Shown here: piece after piece, positions 16,096 to 25,048 of the stretch | How the letters are laid out: each line of letters begins with the position of its first letter | How positions within the stretch are numbered: the stretch's first letter is position 1 | Assembly: GCF_014207445.1 (NCBI RefSeq) | Contig: NZ_JACHEM010000004.1 | Location: 434,001 to 498,000, forward strand | DNA: 64,000 nucleotides | Source: Streptomyces candidus | GTDB lineage: Bacteria; Actinomycetota; Actinomycetes; Streptomycetales; Streptomycetaceae | Reading direction: 5' to 3' | Notes under the pieces: model-generated | What the model was told of the DNA's origin: nothing | The model's input: only the letters and a program-made list of their open reading frames with translations | Databases searched by the model: none | Translations under genes and position numbers: made by a program

Positions 16096-17556
16096 TCAGG
16101 CGCGGAGGGCCGACGCCGCACGGCCCGACGGGGCGGGCGCCGCGACGGAGCCGAGGGGTGCGGCGGAGCCGAGGGGTGCGGCGGACCCGGCGGGAGCGGG
16201 CGAGGGGCCCGACGCCACGATCCTGCTCGGTCGTACCGTTCGCGCCCGATCGCCCGCCGATGCCCGTACCGCGGTCCAGGCCGCGACGGCCGATCCCACG
16301 GACAGCAGCACCGCGAAGACCACCATCACCGGCTGCCGCCCGAGCTGGTTCGCCGCGAGACCGAACAGCACCGACGGCGCCCCCATCCCCACGTACGCGA
16401 TCACGAAGAACACCGCGAGCACTCCCGCCCGCGAGGCCGGGGCGGCGGCGGCTGCCGTCTGGTCCACGCTCGCCTTGAACAGGAGCCCGGAGCCCGACCC
16501 GGACAGCACGGCAGCGACCAGGAGCAGGGCGAGCGACGGGACGTACAGGGTGACCGCCGTCAGGCCCAGGCCCAGCGGGAACAGCAGGGCGCCCAGCTTC
16601 AGCAGCCCCACCACCGGCAGCCGCCCGAGCAGCAGTTGTGCGAGCACCGACGCGCCGAAGACGACGAACGTCACCGTGCCCGCGACCAGCGGCGAGGTGT
16701 TCCCCAGGTCCTGCCGGACGATGACCGCGCCCAGTGCGGAGAACAGGCCGGTCGCCGCGAAGGCGAAGAAGCCGGTGGCGGCAGCCGCCATGAAGACCGG
16801 ACTGGCCCCCTCCCGCAGCGCGAAGCGGGCGGGCCGGGTGCCGGAGACCGGCGCCCTGTCGACCGTCTCGGGGGTCACGAGCACCAGTACCAGCAGCACC
16901 AGCATGGCGGCACCGAACAGCACGAACGGAGTGACCAGCGGCGACCCGGACCACTGCGCCAGCGTCCCCACGAGCAGCGGGCCGAGCGCCAGTCCGCCGA
17001 GGTTGGACACGGTGGCGACCAGACCGGGCGTCGTCGACAGCGGCTGCCCCGGGTGGGCCCGGTGCCAGAGGTCCATGAGGTACGCGGTCGCCGTCGAAGC
17101 CATCAGGCCCACGGCCAGGCCGGTCATCAGCCGGGCCGTCAGCAGCCCCGGCAGCCCCGGCCACAGGACGAGCAGCGCGGCGGCCGCGGTGTCCGTGAGA
17201 AGGGCGGGAACGATGATGCGGCGCCGGCCCCACCGGTCCGAGAGGTGGCCAAGACCGAGGAACCCGACCGCGGCGCCGACCACCATGATCGCGAAGGCGA
17301 GGGTGACGGTGGTGGCGCCGAAGCCGTCGCGGTCCTGGTAGAGCGGCCACAACGGCGTCGGGGCGGTACCGAAGGCCATCAGGGTCGCGAAGGCGACCGC
17401 GACGAACCAGAACCCGGTGCGCGGCGAGACACCCCGCCGCCGGGCGTGCCCGGCGGCGCGGTGGGTGCCCGGGATACGGACGGTGTCGGGGGTACGGGGG
17501 GTGCGGGCGGGACCGGTGGTACCGGTGTCGGGGGCGGGCGGCGTCGTCATGTTCAT
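16096..17556 (-). CDS. MFS transporter
   Basis: A 486-residue major facilitator with about 12 membrane helices. The diagnostic loop GHLSDRWGRRRIIVPALL follows helix 2. The N-terminus (about 45 residues) is proline/threonine-rich, and the C-terminus carries short alanine/proline/glycine repeats. The substrate is unknown. It is divergent from a LysR gene across 104 bp containing nested inverted repeats, so the LysR protein probably controls it in response to a transported compound. No close Shine-Dalgarno precedes ATG 17556; ATG 17550 is an alternative start. Confidence 0.85.
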   Translation of the reverse strand: MNMTTPPAPDTGTTGPARTPRTPDTVRIPGTHRAAGHARRRGVSPRTGFWFVAVAFATLMAFGTAPTPLWPLYQDRDGFGATTVTLAFAIMVVGAAVGFLGLGHLSDRWGRRRIIVPALLTDTAAAALLVLWPGLPGLLTARLMTGLAVGLMASTATAYLMDLWHRAHPGQPLSTTPGLVATVSNLGGLALGPLLVGTLAQWSGSPLVTPFVLFGAAMLVLLVLVLVTPETVDRAPVSGTRPARFALREGASPVFMAAAATGFFAFAATGLFSALGAVIVRQDLGNTSPLVAGTVTFVVFGASVLAQLLLGRLPVVGLLKLGALLFPLGLGLTAVTLYVPSLALLLVAAVLSGSGSGLLFKASVDQTAAAAAPASRAGVLAVFFVIAYVGMGAPSVLFGLAANQLGRQPVMVVFAVLLSVGSAVAAWTAVRASAGDRARTVRPSRIVASGPSPAPAGSAAPLGSAAPLGSVAAPAPSGRAASALRA

Positions 17557-17607
17557 GTGTGTGTCAACGGACGGCGCCTTCCCCTCCTTACCAGCTCCCC
17601 GGCATCA

Positions 17608-17638
17608 GGTGGAGATACTCAACATCTCCACCAGAGAT
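17608..17638. promoter_or_regulatory. LysR operator between the MFS and LysR genes
   Basis: GGTGGAGAT (17608-17616), 7 nt, then ATCTCCACC (17624-17632) is a perfect inverted repeat. It overlaps a second one, ATCTC-CACCA-GAGAT (17624-17638). The centre fits the LysR T-N11-A layout. It sits about 25 bp before the LysR ATG and 50 bp from the MFS start. Confidence 0.75.
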
Positions 17639-17660
17639 ATCCGGTGCGACACTGTTCCTC

Positions 17661-18596
17661 ATGGAACTCCGCCACCTCCGCCACTTCGTCGCCCTCGCCG
17701 AGGAACGCAGCTTCACCCGGGCCGCCGCCCGCGAGCTGATCGTCCAGTCCGGGCTGTCCTCGTCCGTGCGGGGCCTGGAGAAGGAGGTCGGGGCGCTGCT
17801 GTTCGTACGGGGGACCCGCCCCGTACGCCTCACCACCGAGGGCGAGGCGCTGCTGCCGGCCGCCCGCCGCACCCTGGACGCCGCGGACACGGCGCTCCAG
17901 GCGGTACGGGGCGTGCACGGCGGCCTCACCGGGCGGCTGCGCATCGGCGCGTACCAGGCCAGCCGTCACCTGGTGCCGCTCGCCGCCTGGCTGTCCTGCT
18001 TCGTACGGGAGCACCCGGGCCTGGACATCGAGGTACGGCAGTTCCCGGCCACCGAGATGATCAGCATGGTCGCGGACGGCGAACTGGACTGCGCGCTGGC
18101 CGCCGCCCCGGACCGGGCGAAGACCGCCGCGCTGCTGGATGTCGTCGAACTGGTCACGGAACCCTTCGTCCTGGCCTGTCCGTCGGACCACCCGCTCGCG
18201 GCCCACGACGAGGTCCCGTTGCCCCTCCTCGACGGCGAACGCTTCGTCGAGACCCACAGCCGGTGGACCGGCCGTCTGCTCACCGACGCCTACTTCGCGG
18301 AGGCCGGCCTGACGCGGCGGATCGTGTGCGAGGTGAGCGAGTGGGCGATGGTCAGCGACCTGGTCGCGGCGGGCCTCGGCGTCGCCTTCGTCCCCGCGAG
18401 CCTGAGCCGCGACCTCCTCCCCCTCCCGGACCTGCCGCTGCGATTCCTCCCCCTGACCGGCAACACGACGTCCGTCCGCCTGGAACGCCGCGTGGACCTC
18501 CTCCTCCCCCGCGGCCAGGGCCTGAACACGGCGACGCGGATGTTCGCGGAGCACGTACAGCGGGAGGTCAGGTCGGCGCGCAGGCAGGCGGGCTGA
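17661..18596 (+). CDS. LysR-family transcriptional regulator
   Basis: A 311-residue regulator with an N-terminal winged helix (MELRHLRHFVALAEERSFTRAAARE, residues 1-60) and a C-terminal periplasmic-binding-protein-like effector domain (about 90-300). It probably controls the divergent MFS gene and itself through the nested inverted repeats just upstream. The ligand is unknown. ATG 17661 is very close to a GACACT -10-like element, so the transcript may have a very short or no leader. Its stop is 10 nt from the convergent TetR gene. Confidence 0.9.
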   Translation: MELRHLRHFVALAEERSFTRAAARELIVQSGLSSSVRGLEKEVGALLFVRGTRPVRLTTEGEALLPAARRTLDAADTALQAVRGVHGGLTGRLRIGAYQASRHLVPLAAWLSCFVREHPGLDIEVRQFPATEMISMVADGELDCALAAAPDRAKTAALLDVVELVTEPFVLACPSDHPLAAHDEVPLPLLDGERFVETHSRWTGRLLTDAYFAEAGLTRRIVCEVSEWAMVSDLVAAGLGVAFVPASLSRDLLPLPDLPLRFLPLTGNTTSVRLERRVDLLLPRGQGLNTATRMFAEHVQREVRSARRQAG

Positions 18597-18606
18597 CCCG
18601 CACGCC

Positions 18607-19269
18607 CTACTGTGCGATCCCGTCGCGCAGCTGACCGAACGCGAACTCCGCCGCCCGCACGGCCCCCGGGTGCACCGCGTCGGCGCTCTCCCCCGCGTGC
18701 TCGATCCGCCGCCAGTTCTCCTCGGCGAGGGTGCGCAGTACGACCCCGACCTGTCCGGCCGCCAGCCGCGCCCGCACGTCGGGGCCCTCGTCCCCACCCG
18801 ACCCCAGTGCGGCGGCGAGCGCGGCGTCCGAGCGCCGGGTGTACGTGTGCAGCCGCGCCACGAGGCTCTCCGTGCCGTACAACATCCGCTGGTAGGCCAG
18901 CACTTCGGGGTCGTCGCACAGCCCCGTGATCGGGTCCCGCTCCGCCAGCCCCCGCAGGAAGTGCCGCTCCAGGGCGTCGAGCGGCCCGCTCCCCTGCTCA
19001 CGCCCGGCCCTCACCACCCGCGCCGGCTCGTCCTCGTGGTCGGCGAACCGGTGCAGCGCGAGGTCCTCCTTGGCCGGGAAGTACCGGAACAGCGTCGGCT
19101 TGGACACCTCCGCGGCGGCCGCCACCTCGGCCACCGACACGGCGTCGAACCCCCGCTCCAGGAAGAGCCGGATCGCGGCCTCGGAGATCGCGGCGTACGT
19201 CCGCCGCTTCTTCAGCTCGCGCAGGCCGCCGGGAACGGGGGACGCGGGGGAGGGTGGGGTCTCGCTCAC
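18607..19269 (-). CDS. TetR-family transcriptional regulator
   Basis: A 220-residue TetR protein with the N-terminal HTH (TYAAISEAAIRLFLERGFDAVSVAEVAAAAEVSKPTLFRYFPAKEDL in positions about 20-70) and a C-terminal ligand domain of the MftR/AcrR type. The start chosen is GTG 19269, because the hexamer TAGGAT overlaps the upstream ATG 19278 and would initiate transcription at about the GTG, giving a leaderless mRNA; ATG 19278 adds three residues. The target is unknown. It lies 124 bp downstream of the double-APH gene on the same strand. Confidence 0.88.
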   Translation of the reverse strand: MSETPPSPASPVPGGLRELKKRRTYAAISEAAIRLFLERGFDAVSVAEVAAAAEVSKPTLFRYFPAKEDLALHRFADHEDEPARVVRAGREQGSGPLDALERHFLRGLAERDPITGLCDDPEVLAYQRMLYGTESLVARLHTYTRRSDAALAAALGSGGDEGPDVRARLAAGQVGVVLRTLAEENWRRIEHAGESADAVHPGAVRAAEFAFGQLRDGIAQ

Positions 19270-19393
19270 GGGCGCCATCCTAGGCAGGCCCCGGGGCCCG
19301 CTCCCGCGGAGCCGGCAGGGCAGAGCCGGCAGGGAAGCCACGCACCGGGCGGCCCGCAGGTCCTCGGACGCCGGCGGCGACACCGGGCCCGGG

Positions 19394-21682
19394 TCAGCCG
19401 GACGGTCCCCGCCCCTCGGCACCCGGGGCCCCGTGTCCGGCCCGGGGAAGGAGCGGCGCCAGGTAGGGGTTGATCACCCGGGGGTTCGGCAGCCCCAGCG
19501 CAGCGGTCGCCGCGCGGAGGGTCATGGCGTACGAGTCGACGGCCCGGCGCACGTTGGGGGCCTCCCGGCTCGCGCCGGTCACCAGGCGGTCGAGGTCGAC
19601 GTAGGCGGAGCGGACGATCTCGATCCAGCGGTAGGTGTGGACGTCCTGCTGCCAGCCCTGGACGTAGCCCGGGTCGCGCGCGCCGAGCAGGCGCGCCCAG
19701 CGCGTCATCATGCGCTGGCGGATCTCCCGGGTGTGCGGCGTCAGGTGCAGGTGCCGGACCAGGTCGTGGAGCGGGTCGCCGCAGATGGCCATCTCCCAGT
19801 CGATGAGCGCGAGTTGGCCGTCCTGGGGGGTCCTGACAAGGTTCCACGGGTTGAGGTCGCCGTGCAGCAGGACGGGCGTGCGGTGGGTGACACCGCGTCC
19901 GGCGAGGATCTCCCTGAGCCGGTGCGCGGTGGGCAGTCCCAGCACGGTGGCCAGCCGCTGCGACTCCTTGGGGAGCCCTTCGACGATGTCGACCAGGCGG
20001 TCGCTCAGCCAGCGGTAGAACCCGCCCGGTGCGAGCCGGGGTGCCAGGCCCTCGGCGTCGACGTCCGGGAGGGCGGCGAGCTGGTCGACCAGGTGGTCGG
20101 CTTCCGGCAGCCGCAGTCCGTCCACCGGGTGTTCGGGCCGCCGGTGCGCGGGCCCCTCGTAGGAGTGGATGGCGAAGTCGTCCGCCGGGGCGCTGGAGCC
20201 CAGCGCCAGGACCTTGGGGGCCCGGACGACCGGCGAGCCCTCCAGGGCGCGCAGGACGGCCGACTCCTCGTTGAAGCACTGTTCCCTGCGGTCGGCGGAG
20301 CGCAGGGTGCGCCGGACCACCGCGGTCGTGTCCGCGCTGCGCACATGGACGACCGTGTTGAGGTGGCCGGTGCCTTTGAACACCTGGTGGGCGGGGGCGG
20401 CGCCCTCCGCCCGCAGGGCCTCGGCCACCGCCTCCGCGGAAAAGGCCCGCGGGCCCCCCGGGCGGCTCCCCTCCCGCACCCACCGCACGGACAGCCACAG
20501 GGGGCTCTCCCGGCCGCTCCTGGCCAGCTGCCACCTGCGGAGGATCCGTGCGATCTCCGCCGGGTCCGGCACGCCACCCAGCCGCAGCGGTCCCTGTGCC
20601 GCGAGGAGCGCCCGCTGCACCGACTGTGCCGCGTCCGCGGGTGCTGTGGTCTCCCGCTCGTCGCCCAGCGACCGCGCGGCCCGCATCACGTCCGGGTAGA
20701 CGGACCGGGCGCGCTCGAAATCGAGGTAGTGGCCCAGGTCCGCCGCCATCCCGTTGACCGCCTCCGGGCGGCGGCTGCGCACGGCGCGGAACCAGGCCTG
20801 CTGCACCTCGTCCAGCTGGTGCGCCGGGTAGCGCATCCGTACGAGGTGCGTGGCGAGGTCGTGCAGCGGGTCCCCGTAGCACGCGAGTTCCCAGTCCACG
20901 ATGCTCAGCGGCGGCTCGCCCCGGTACGGGACGATCACGTTGTCGCGGTGCAGGTCGGTGTGCAGCAGGCTGAACGGGCGGCGCACCATCGGCGGCAACC
21001 GGTCCGCGAAGTCGGGCATCGCGTTCTCCGGAATGCCCAGCGCGGCGAAGAGTCCCCCGAACTCGGCCCAGTTGGGCCGGCGCACTTCGCGTTCGGTGAG
21101 CAGGGCGAGGTGGCGCAGGAACGCCCTGCTGTGGCCGTCGCGCGGCCAGTTGTCCGGCAGGACGGGGAGGCTCTCCCTGCGCACCTCCACCATCCGCGCC
21201 AGCAGCCCCGCCAGTGCCTCGATCAGCCGGGAGTCGACCGGCTTGCCGTTCTGGCAGATGCTGGAGAGCGGCACTCCCTCCGGATGGCTGAGGACGGCCG
21301 ACCTGTCGCCCCTCGCCAGGCACTGCGGCACATCGGGCAGCACACCTCGCAGCGCGTCGAGGATCTGCGACTCGTCCTGCCAGGTACGCAGGACGACGGG
21401 AAGCGCCCCGGCCGCGCGCAGGCGCACCCGCACGGTGCTGCCCGGCGGCCGGTTCAGCAGGCCCGCCATGGGCCCGGTCAGCGGTACCTGGAAGTTCCCG
21501 TGGTGGAAGCCCGGGGTCGGCCGGCCCGTACGGACCGCGTCCGCGACGAAGGCGTCGTACACGTGCACCGGGCTCGGTTTCGGCGGGGCCGGCTTGGCTG
21601 CCACGCGCTTGGGCGCGGCAGACGTCGTTGTCCGGAGCACGACCACGGGGCGACTCTCCACAAACCGATCAGGGCGGACCAC
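19394..21682 (-). CDS. Tandem double-domain APH-family phosphotransferase
   Basis: A 762-residue protein containing two complete APH-type kinase domains. The first has LLHTDLHRDN near residues 240-248 and DWELACYGDPLHDL. The second has LLHGDLNPWN near 606-614 and DWEMAICGDPLHDL. Both catalytic loops keep the H-x-D-x-x-x-x-N residues, so both halves look active. The N-terminal 40 residues are P/A/K-rich. The two halves share the post-loop motif GDPLHDL, which points to internal duplication. The substrate is unknown. The start is uncertain: GTG 21682 lacks a Shine-Dalgarno, and GTG 21646-21649 is an alternative. Confidence 0.85.
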   Translation of the reverse strand: MVRPDRFVESRPVVVLRTTTSAAPKRVAAKPAPPKPSPVHVYDAFVADAVRTGRPTPGFHHGNFQVPLTGPMAGLLNRPPGSTVRVRLRAAGALPVVLRTWQDESQILDALRGVLPDVPQCLARGDRSAVLSHPEGVPLSSICQNGKPVDSRLIEALAGLLARMVEVRRESLPVLPDNWPRDGHSRAFLRHLALLTEREVRRPNWAEFGGLFAALGIPENAMPDFADRLPPMVRRPFSLLHTDLHRDNVIVPYRGEPPLSIVDWELACYGDPLHDLATHLVRMRYPAHQLDEVQQAWFRAVRSRRPEAVNGMAADLGHYLDFERARSVYPDVMRAARSLGDERETTAPADAAQSVQRALLAAQGPLRLGGVPDPAEIARILRRWQLARSGRESPLWLSVRWVREGSRPGGPRAFSAEAVAEALRAEGAAPAHQVFKGTGHLNTVVHVRSADTTAVVRRTLRSADRREQCFNEESAVLRALEGSPVVRAPKVLALGSSAPADDFAIHSYEGPAHRRPEHPVDGLRLPEADHLVDQLAALPDVDAEGLAPRLAPGGFYRWLSDRLVDIVEGLPKESQRLATVLGLPTAHRLREILAGRGVTHRTPVLLHGDLNPWNLVRTPQDGQLALIDWEMAICGDPLHDLVRHLHLTPHTREIRQRMMTRWARLLGARDPGYVQGWQQDVHTYRWIEIVRSAYVDLDRLVTGASREAPNVRRAVDSYAMTLRAATAALGLPNPRVINPYLAPLLPRAGHGAPGAEGRGPSG

Positions 21683-21929
21683 AGCGGTGTCCGAAGGGGG
21701 CCACCCTAGTTCTCCGACGCACCGGCCGGCATGCGACTGCCAAGGCCCGGGGAGGGATGTCCGTCAATGCGCTGAAAGCCGGAGCGTACGGGCGCGGACG
21801 CGTGCGCGAGCTTCCGACAGGCATACGGAAGACCCGACCGCCCTCCGCCCGCCCCGTGCACGGGGTCCGCGGCGGCCAGGACGCACCTCGCGTGAACGGC
21901 CTCGATCCCGCACCCCACCGTCCTGGGCC

Positions 21930-22657
21930 TCACGCCCCGCCGAGCACGCCCAGAACCCCCTCCAAGGACCCCACGACCGCTTCCGCCCCGGCCTGCCGCA
22001 GCCGGTCCGCACGTCCGGCGTCCCTGGCATAGCCGAGGAAGGAAACGCCGGCGTTCCGGGCGGCGAGCAGGTCGGACGGGGTGTCCCCGATCATCAGGGT
22101 CCCGGCGGGGTCGGCGTCCAGGGCGTCCAGGGCGCGGTTGAGGCAGTCGGGGTCCGGTTTGAGGAGGTCGAGATCGCGGGTGCGGCCGTAGATGTGGCGG
22201 TCGAACAGGGGGCGAGACCGCGTCTGGTCACGTAACGAGAGGCCGCCGCGGGCGAGTTGTTGGTGGTGATGGCGAGGGGGACGCCCCGGAACGACCACTC
22301 GCGTATCAGGTCGTCGACGTACGGGGTGGGGGACGCCGAGTCCACCGCCGTCAGCTCCTCCTCGGTGAGCGACCGTTCGAGCTCGTGGACAAGACCTGCG
22401 CCCGGGTGCGTGGATCCGGTCACCCGGAGCACCGCCTGCGGGTCCTGCCGTTCGTTCTCGTCCAGCGGTACGTCCAGGTCCCGCGCCGCCAGCCAGGCGA
22501 TCAGCCGGTCCGCTATGTGGTGTGCCCGGTGCCCTGCGAAGAGGCCGCAGATCGGTCCGTCGAAGTCGAAGAGGACGCAGGTGGCGCCCGTGATCAGGCG
22601 TTCCGTCCGCGCGGCCACGGCGACGGCCTGCCCGAGGTCTGTGGTTTCTGGGGTCAT
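21930..22657 (-). pseudogene. devB: devB-like HAD hydrolase, frameshifted
   Basis: A HAD-family phosphatase split over two frames. From ATG 22657 the frame carries motif I (VLFDFDGPICG) and motif II (LAITTNNSP). It leaves the true frame at the G5 run 22208-22212, where a sixth G would restore ...APLFDRHIYGRTRDLDLLKPDPDCL and motif IV (LMIGDTPSDLLAARNAG) to the stop at 21930. Adding one base gives a normal-length protein. Its start overlaps the devA stop (ATGA), matching the S. coelicolor devAB operon. It is either a genuine inactivating mutation or a homopolymer sequencing error. Confidence 0.85.
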
Positions 22658-23544
22658 GTGGAGAGTGTCAGGGGCGAACTGATGGTGTTCCAGAGCGCGT
22701 CGAACCAGTTTGCGGACTGTTCGACGAATGCCTCGTCGCGCGCCCCCGCCCGCCCCTCGAAGCCGAAGAGGACCGACTCGGTGCCCAGCGCGTCGTACAT
22801 CTCCATGTTGGCCTCCTCGAACTCCTCCTCCCGCTTGGTGACCCGGTAGTACGCGAAGTGCGCCTCGACGCCGTTCAGGACGTACAGCTTCAGGGGCGGG
22901 GTGAAGGGGAGCGCCCGGAAGGCCACCGTGACGTCGATGCCGTGCGAACGGCGGAGGTTGAGGAGGTTGTGCTTGAGGACGTGCCCCTGGGCGTTGCGCT
23001 GCTCCAGCCAGCGCCGGTGGATCCGCCCCTCCTCGTCCTCCTCCACTCCCCTGGGGAAGGCCAGCTCGATGTTCCGGGCGGGCAGCAGGATGCGGGCGGT
23101 GACGGAACGGGGCGCGATGCGGTTCTCGTGGACCAGACGCAGGGGCTCGGCGAGTGCCAGCATCAGGGACTCCGCGGTGAGGCTCAGTGCGTCGATGCGC
23201 ACGTGCTCGGCCGCGAACGCCTCCGTGATGCGCGGCCCCAGCGCGCTCACTGTCGGCTGGGGCAGCCCGGACGCCGCGTCGGCGCCCGCCGCCAGGGGGC
23301 TCGTTTCGGCCACCCGGGCGGGGGCGCCGCGGCCCGCGGGGGTGAGCAGGCCCTCGTCGTGGAGGATGCGCAGGGCCTGACGGATCGTGCCGCGTTCCAC
23401 GCAGAACTCCTCGGCCAGCCGGGACTGCGTCGGCATGTGGTCACCGGCCTTCAGCTCGCCCTTGCGGATGCGTTCGCGCAGGGTGTCGGCGACTTCCCGG
23501 TGCGAGCGCTTTCTGGCGTTCCTCACGATGCTCTCCTGACTCAC
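22654..23544 (-). CDS. devA: GntR-family developmental regulator DevA
   Basis: A 296-residue GntR regulator: the winged helix (about residues 14-80: REVADTLRERIRKGELKAGDHMPTQSRLAEEF, ERGTIRQALRIL) is followed by a large C-terminal domain of unknown ligand (FRALPFTPPLKLYVLNG). In S. coelicolor DevA is needed for normal aerial growth and sporulation. The assignment rests on its overlap with a HAD gene and the adjacent paralogue. GTG 23544 lies 6 nt after a TAGCGT -10-like hexamer, so it is probably leaderless; GTG 23526 has a better Shine-Dalgarno (CAGGAG). A 29-bp inverted repeat covers its promoter, suggesting autoregulation. Confidence 0.88.
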   Translation of the reverse strand: MSQESIVRNARKRSHREVADTLRERIRKGELKAGDHMPTQSRLAEEFCVERGTIRQALRILHDEGLLTPAGRGAPARVAETSPLAAGADAASGLPQPTVSALGPRITEAFAAEHVRIDALSLTAESLMLALAEPLRLVHENRIAPRSVTARILLPARNIELAFPRGVEEDEEGRIHRRWLEQRNAQGHVLKHNLLNLRRSHGIDVTVAFRALPFTPPLKLYVLNGVEAHFAYYRVTKREEEFEEANMEMYDALGTESVLFGFEGRAGARDEAFVEQSANWFDALWNTISSPLTLST

Positions 23545-23555
23545 GCCACCACGCT

Positions 23556-23584
23556 ACAACTGACAGCCACCCGAGGGGAGTTGT
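23556..23584 (-). promoter_or_regulatory. 29-bp inverted repeat over the devA promoter
   Basis: ACAACT (23556-23561), 17 nt, AGTTGT (23579-23584). Read on the minus strand the proximal half-site runs into the -10 (AGTTGTAGCGT). The same arms with the same 17-nt spacing occur at devE (24836-24864). More AACT/AGTT half-sites follow to about 23655. It is a likely DevA/DevE operator. Confidence 0.75.
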
Positions 23585-23721
23585 CGGCGGCTTGTTTGGG
23601 AGTTGTTTGAGGATCGCTGCCAAGTGGGGAGAACTTTGAATGAGTTGGCCGGTCCGCCGGCCAACGTGGTCGAGGCAGCGTCGCCTCCCGTCGAGCACCG
23701 CTGCCCCGAGGGAGGGACCCC

Positions 23722-23913
23722 ATGCCTGCTCTGCTGCTGCTCTCCGCCGCCGTCGTCCTCGGCTTCGAGAAGTTCGTCGACTGGCACTACGGGGCCCCGG
23801 GCGCGATCGGCGTCCTGCTGATCTGCATCGGCGTCAAGGCCAGGAGCCCGGCCTGTGCCGGGGTCGGCGCGACCGTGCTCACCCTCCAGGTGATCGGGCC
23901 GGGCGTCACCTGA
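23722..23913 (+). CDS. Small membrane protein facing devA
   Basis: A 63-residue, mostly hydrophobic protein with two membrane segments (about 3-19 and 27-40) and a third weakly hydrophobic end. It shares the pattern GVK-x(3/4)-AC-x-x-(V/I)G with the protein at 25049-25234, so the two are paralogues. GAGGGAGGGA precedes ATG 23722. It is divergent from devA across about 175 bp with several AACT/AGTT half-sites, so it is probably under the same control. Its function is unknown. Confidence 0.75.
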   Translation: MPALLLLSAAVVLGFEKFVDWHYGAPGAIGVLLICIGVKARSPACAGVGATVLTLQVIGPGVT

Positions 23914-23926
23914 CGGCACGGGCGCC

Positions 23927-24823
23927 TCACAGGCCGCCGGCCAGGGTCAGTTCCCGGCTGATCGTGTTCCAGATCGCGTCGAACCAGAGCTGCGACTGCT
24001 CCACGAACGACCCGTCCCGCCGGCCGCCCGCGTCCTGGTCGAAGGGGAAGAGCATCGACCGCGTGCCCAGCGTGTCGTACATCTCCAGCGGCTCGTGGTC
24101 GTCGAACTGCTCCTCCTGCCTGGTGATCATGTAGTACGCGAAGAGCGCTTCCGAGCCGTTGAGCAGGTACAGCTTGACGGGGGGCGTGAACGGCAGCGCC
24201 CGGAAGGTGATGTCCACGTCGATGCCGTGCGTACGGCGCAGGTTGCGGAGGTTGTGCCGCAGCACCTGCCCCTGGGCGTTGCGCTGCGAGAGCCAGCGGC
24301 TGTGCAGCCGCTCGTCGCTGCCGTCGGCCACCGGGGTGGGGAACGCCAGGTCGATGTCCCGGCTCGGCAGCAGAACCCGTACGGTCACCCGGTCCGGCCC
24401 GAGGCGGCCCTCGTGGATGAGCCGCAGCGGCTCCCCGAACGCCAGCGTCAGCGACACCGCCGTCAGGCACAGCGCGTCGATGCGCACGTGCGGGGACCTG
24501 AAGGCCTCCGTGACGCGCGACGCCAGCGCGACCATGGTCGGCTGCGGGGACGCGGCGGGCGGGGCGAGCGCGGCGGGCGCGTCGTCGGCGACCGTGGCGG
24601 GCGAACCCTTCGTCACGTTGACGAGCAGCCGTTCCTCCTGGAGGGTGCGCAGCGCCCGGCGGACCGTGCCGCGCTCCACCCCGAACTCCTCGGCCAGCCG
24701 GGCCTGTGTCGGCATCCGGTCGCCGGGGCGGAGCTGCCCGGCCCTGATTCGGGCCCGCAGCGCTTCGGCCACCTCACGGGGCGACCTTTTCGTGCCGTTC
24801 ACGGCTGCGCCAGCAGTGCTCAC
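23927..24823 (-). CDS. devE: GntR-family regulator DevE (DevA paralogue)
   Basis: A 298-residue GntR protein aligned with DevA over its full length (same winged helix, same FRALPFTPPxKLYxLNG and WFDAxWNTIS blocks). In S. coelicolor the paralogue beside devA is DevE, with a partly distinct developmental role; the assignment rests on position and similarity. GTG 24823 lies 7 nt after TAGTGT on the minus strand, so it is probably leaderless like devA. It converges with the small membrane gene at 23722-23913, stops 13 nt apart. No HAD gene follows it. Confidence 0.85.
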   Translation of the reverse strand: MSTAGAAVNGTKRSPREVAEALRARIRAGQLRPGDRMPTQARLAEEFGVERGTVRRALRTLQEERLLVNVTKGSPATVADDAPAALAPPAASPQPTMVALASRVTEAFRSPHVRIDALCLTAVSLTLAFGEPLRLIHEGRLGPDRVTVRVLLPSRDIDLAFPTPVADGSDERLHSRWLSQRNAQGQVLRHNLRNLRRTHGIDVDITFRALPFTPPVKLYLLNGSEALFAYYMITRQEEQFDDHEPLEMYDTLGTRSMLFPFDQDAGGRRDGSFVEQSQLWFDAIWNTISRELTLAGGL

Positions 24824-24835
24824 AACCAGAACACT

Positions 24836-24864
24836 ACAACTTCACGCCATCCAAAGGGAGTTGT
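24836..24864 (-). promoter_or_regulatory. 29-bp inverted repeat over the devE promoter
   Basis: ACAACT (24836-24841), 17 nt, AGTTGT (24859-24864), with arms and spacing identical to the devA site at 23556-23584. The proximal arm overlaps the -10 (AGTTGTAGTGT, minus strand). A further pair, CAACT-N7-AGTTG, lies near 24900-24920. Confidence 0.75.
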
Positions 24865-25048
24865 CGGCAGAGCTGGTTAAAAGTTCTTGAGTCATGGGGA
24901 CAACTTCAACAGAGTTGGTCACCAACTTCGCGTAGATGGTCGAACTCATCACCGACGGCTCCCAACTGGCACCGCGGCGGTTCGGCCGGCCCTCGAAGCG
25001 CGTTTGTTGGCGGCAGGCTCACCCCTCTCAGCTCAAGGAGTGATCCCC

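Noticed and set aside
21760..22032. An ORF starting MSVNALKAGAYGRGR between the double-APH gene and devB
   Set aside because: The GGGAGG ribosome site abuts the start, and the frame overlaps the devB 3' end on the other strand; no family.
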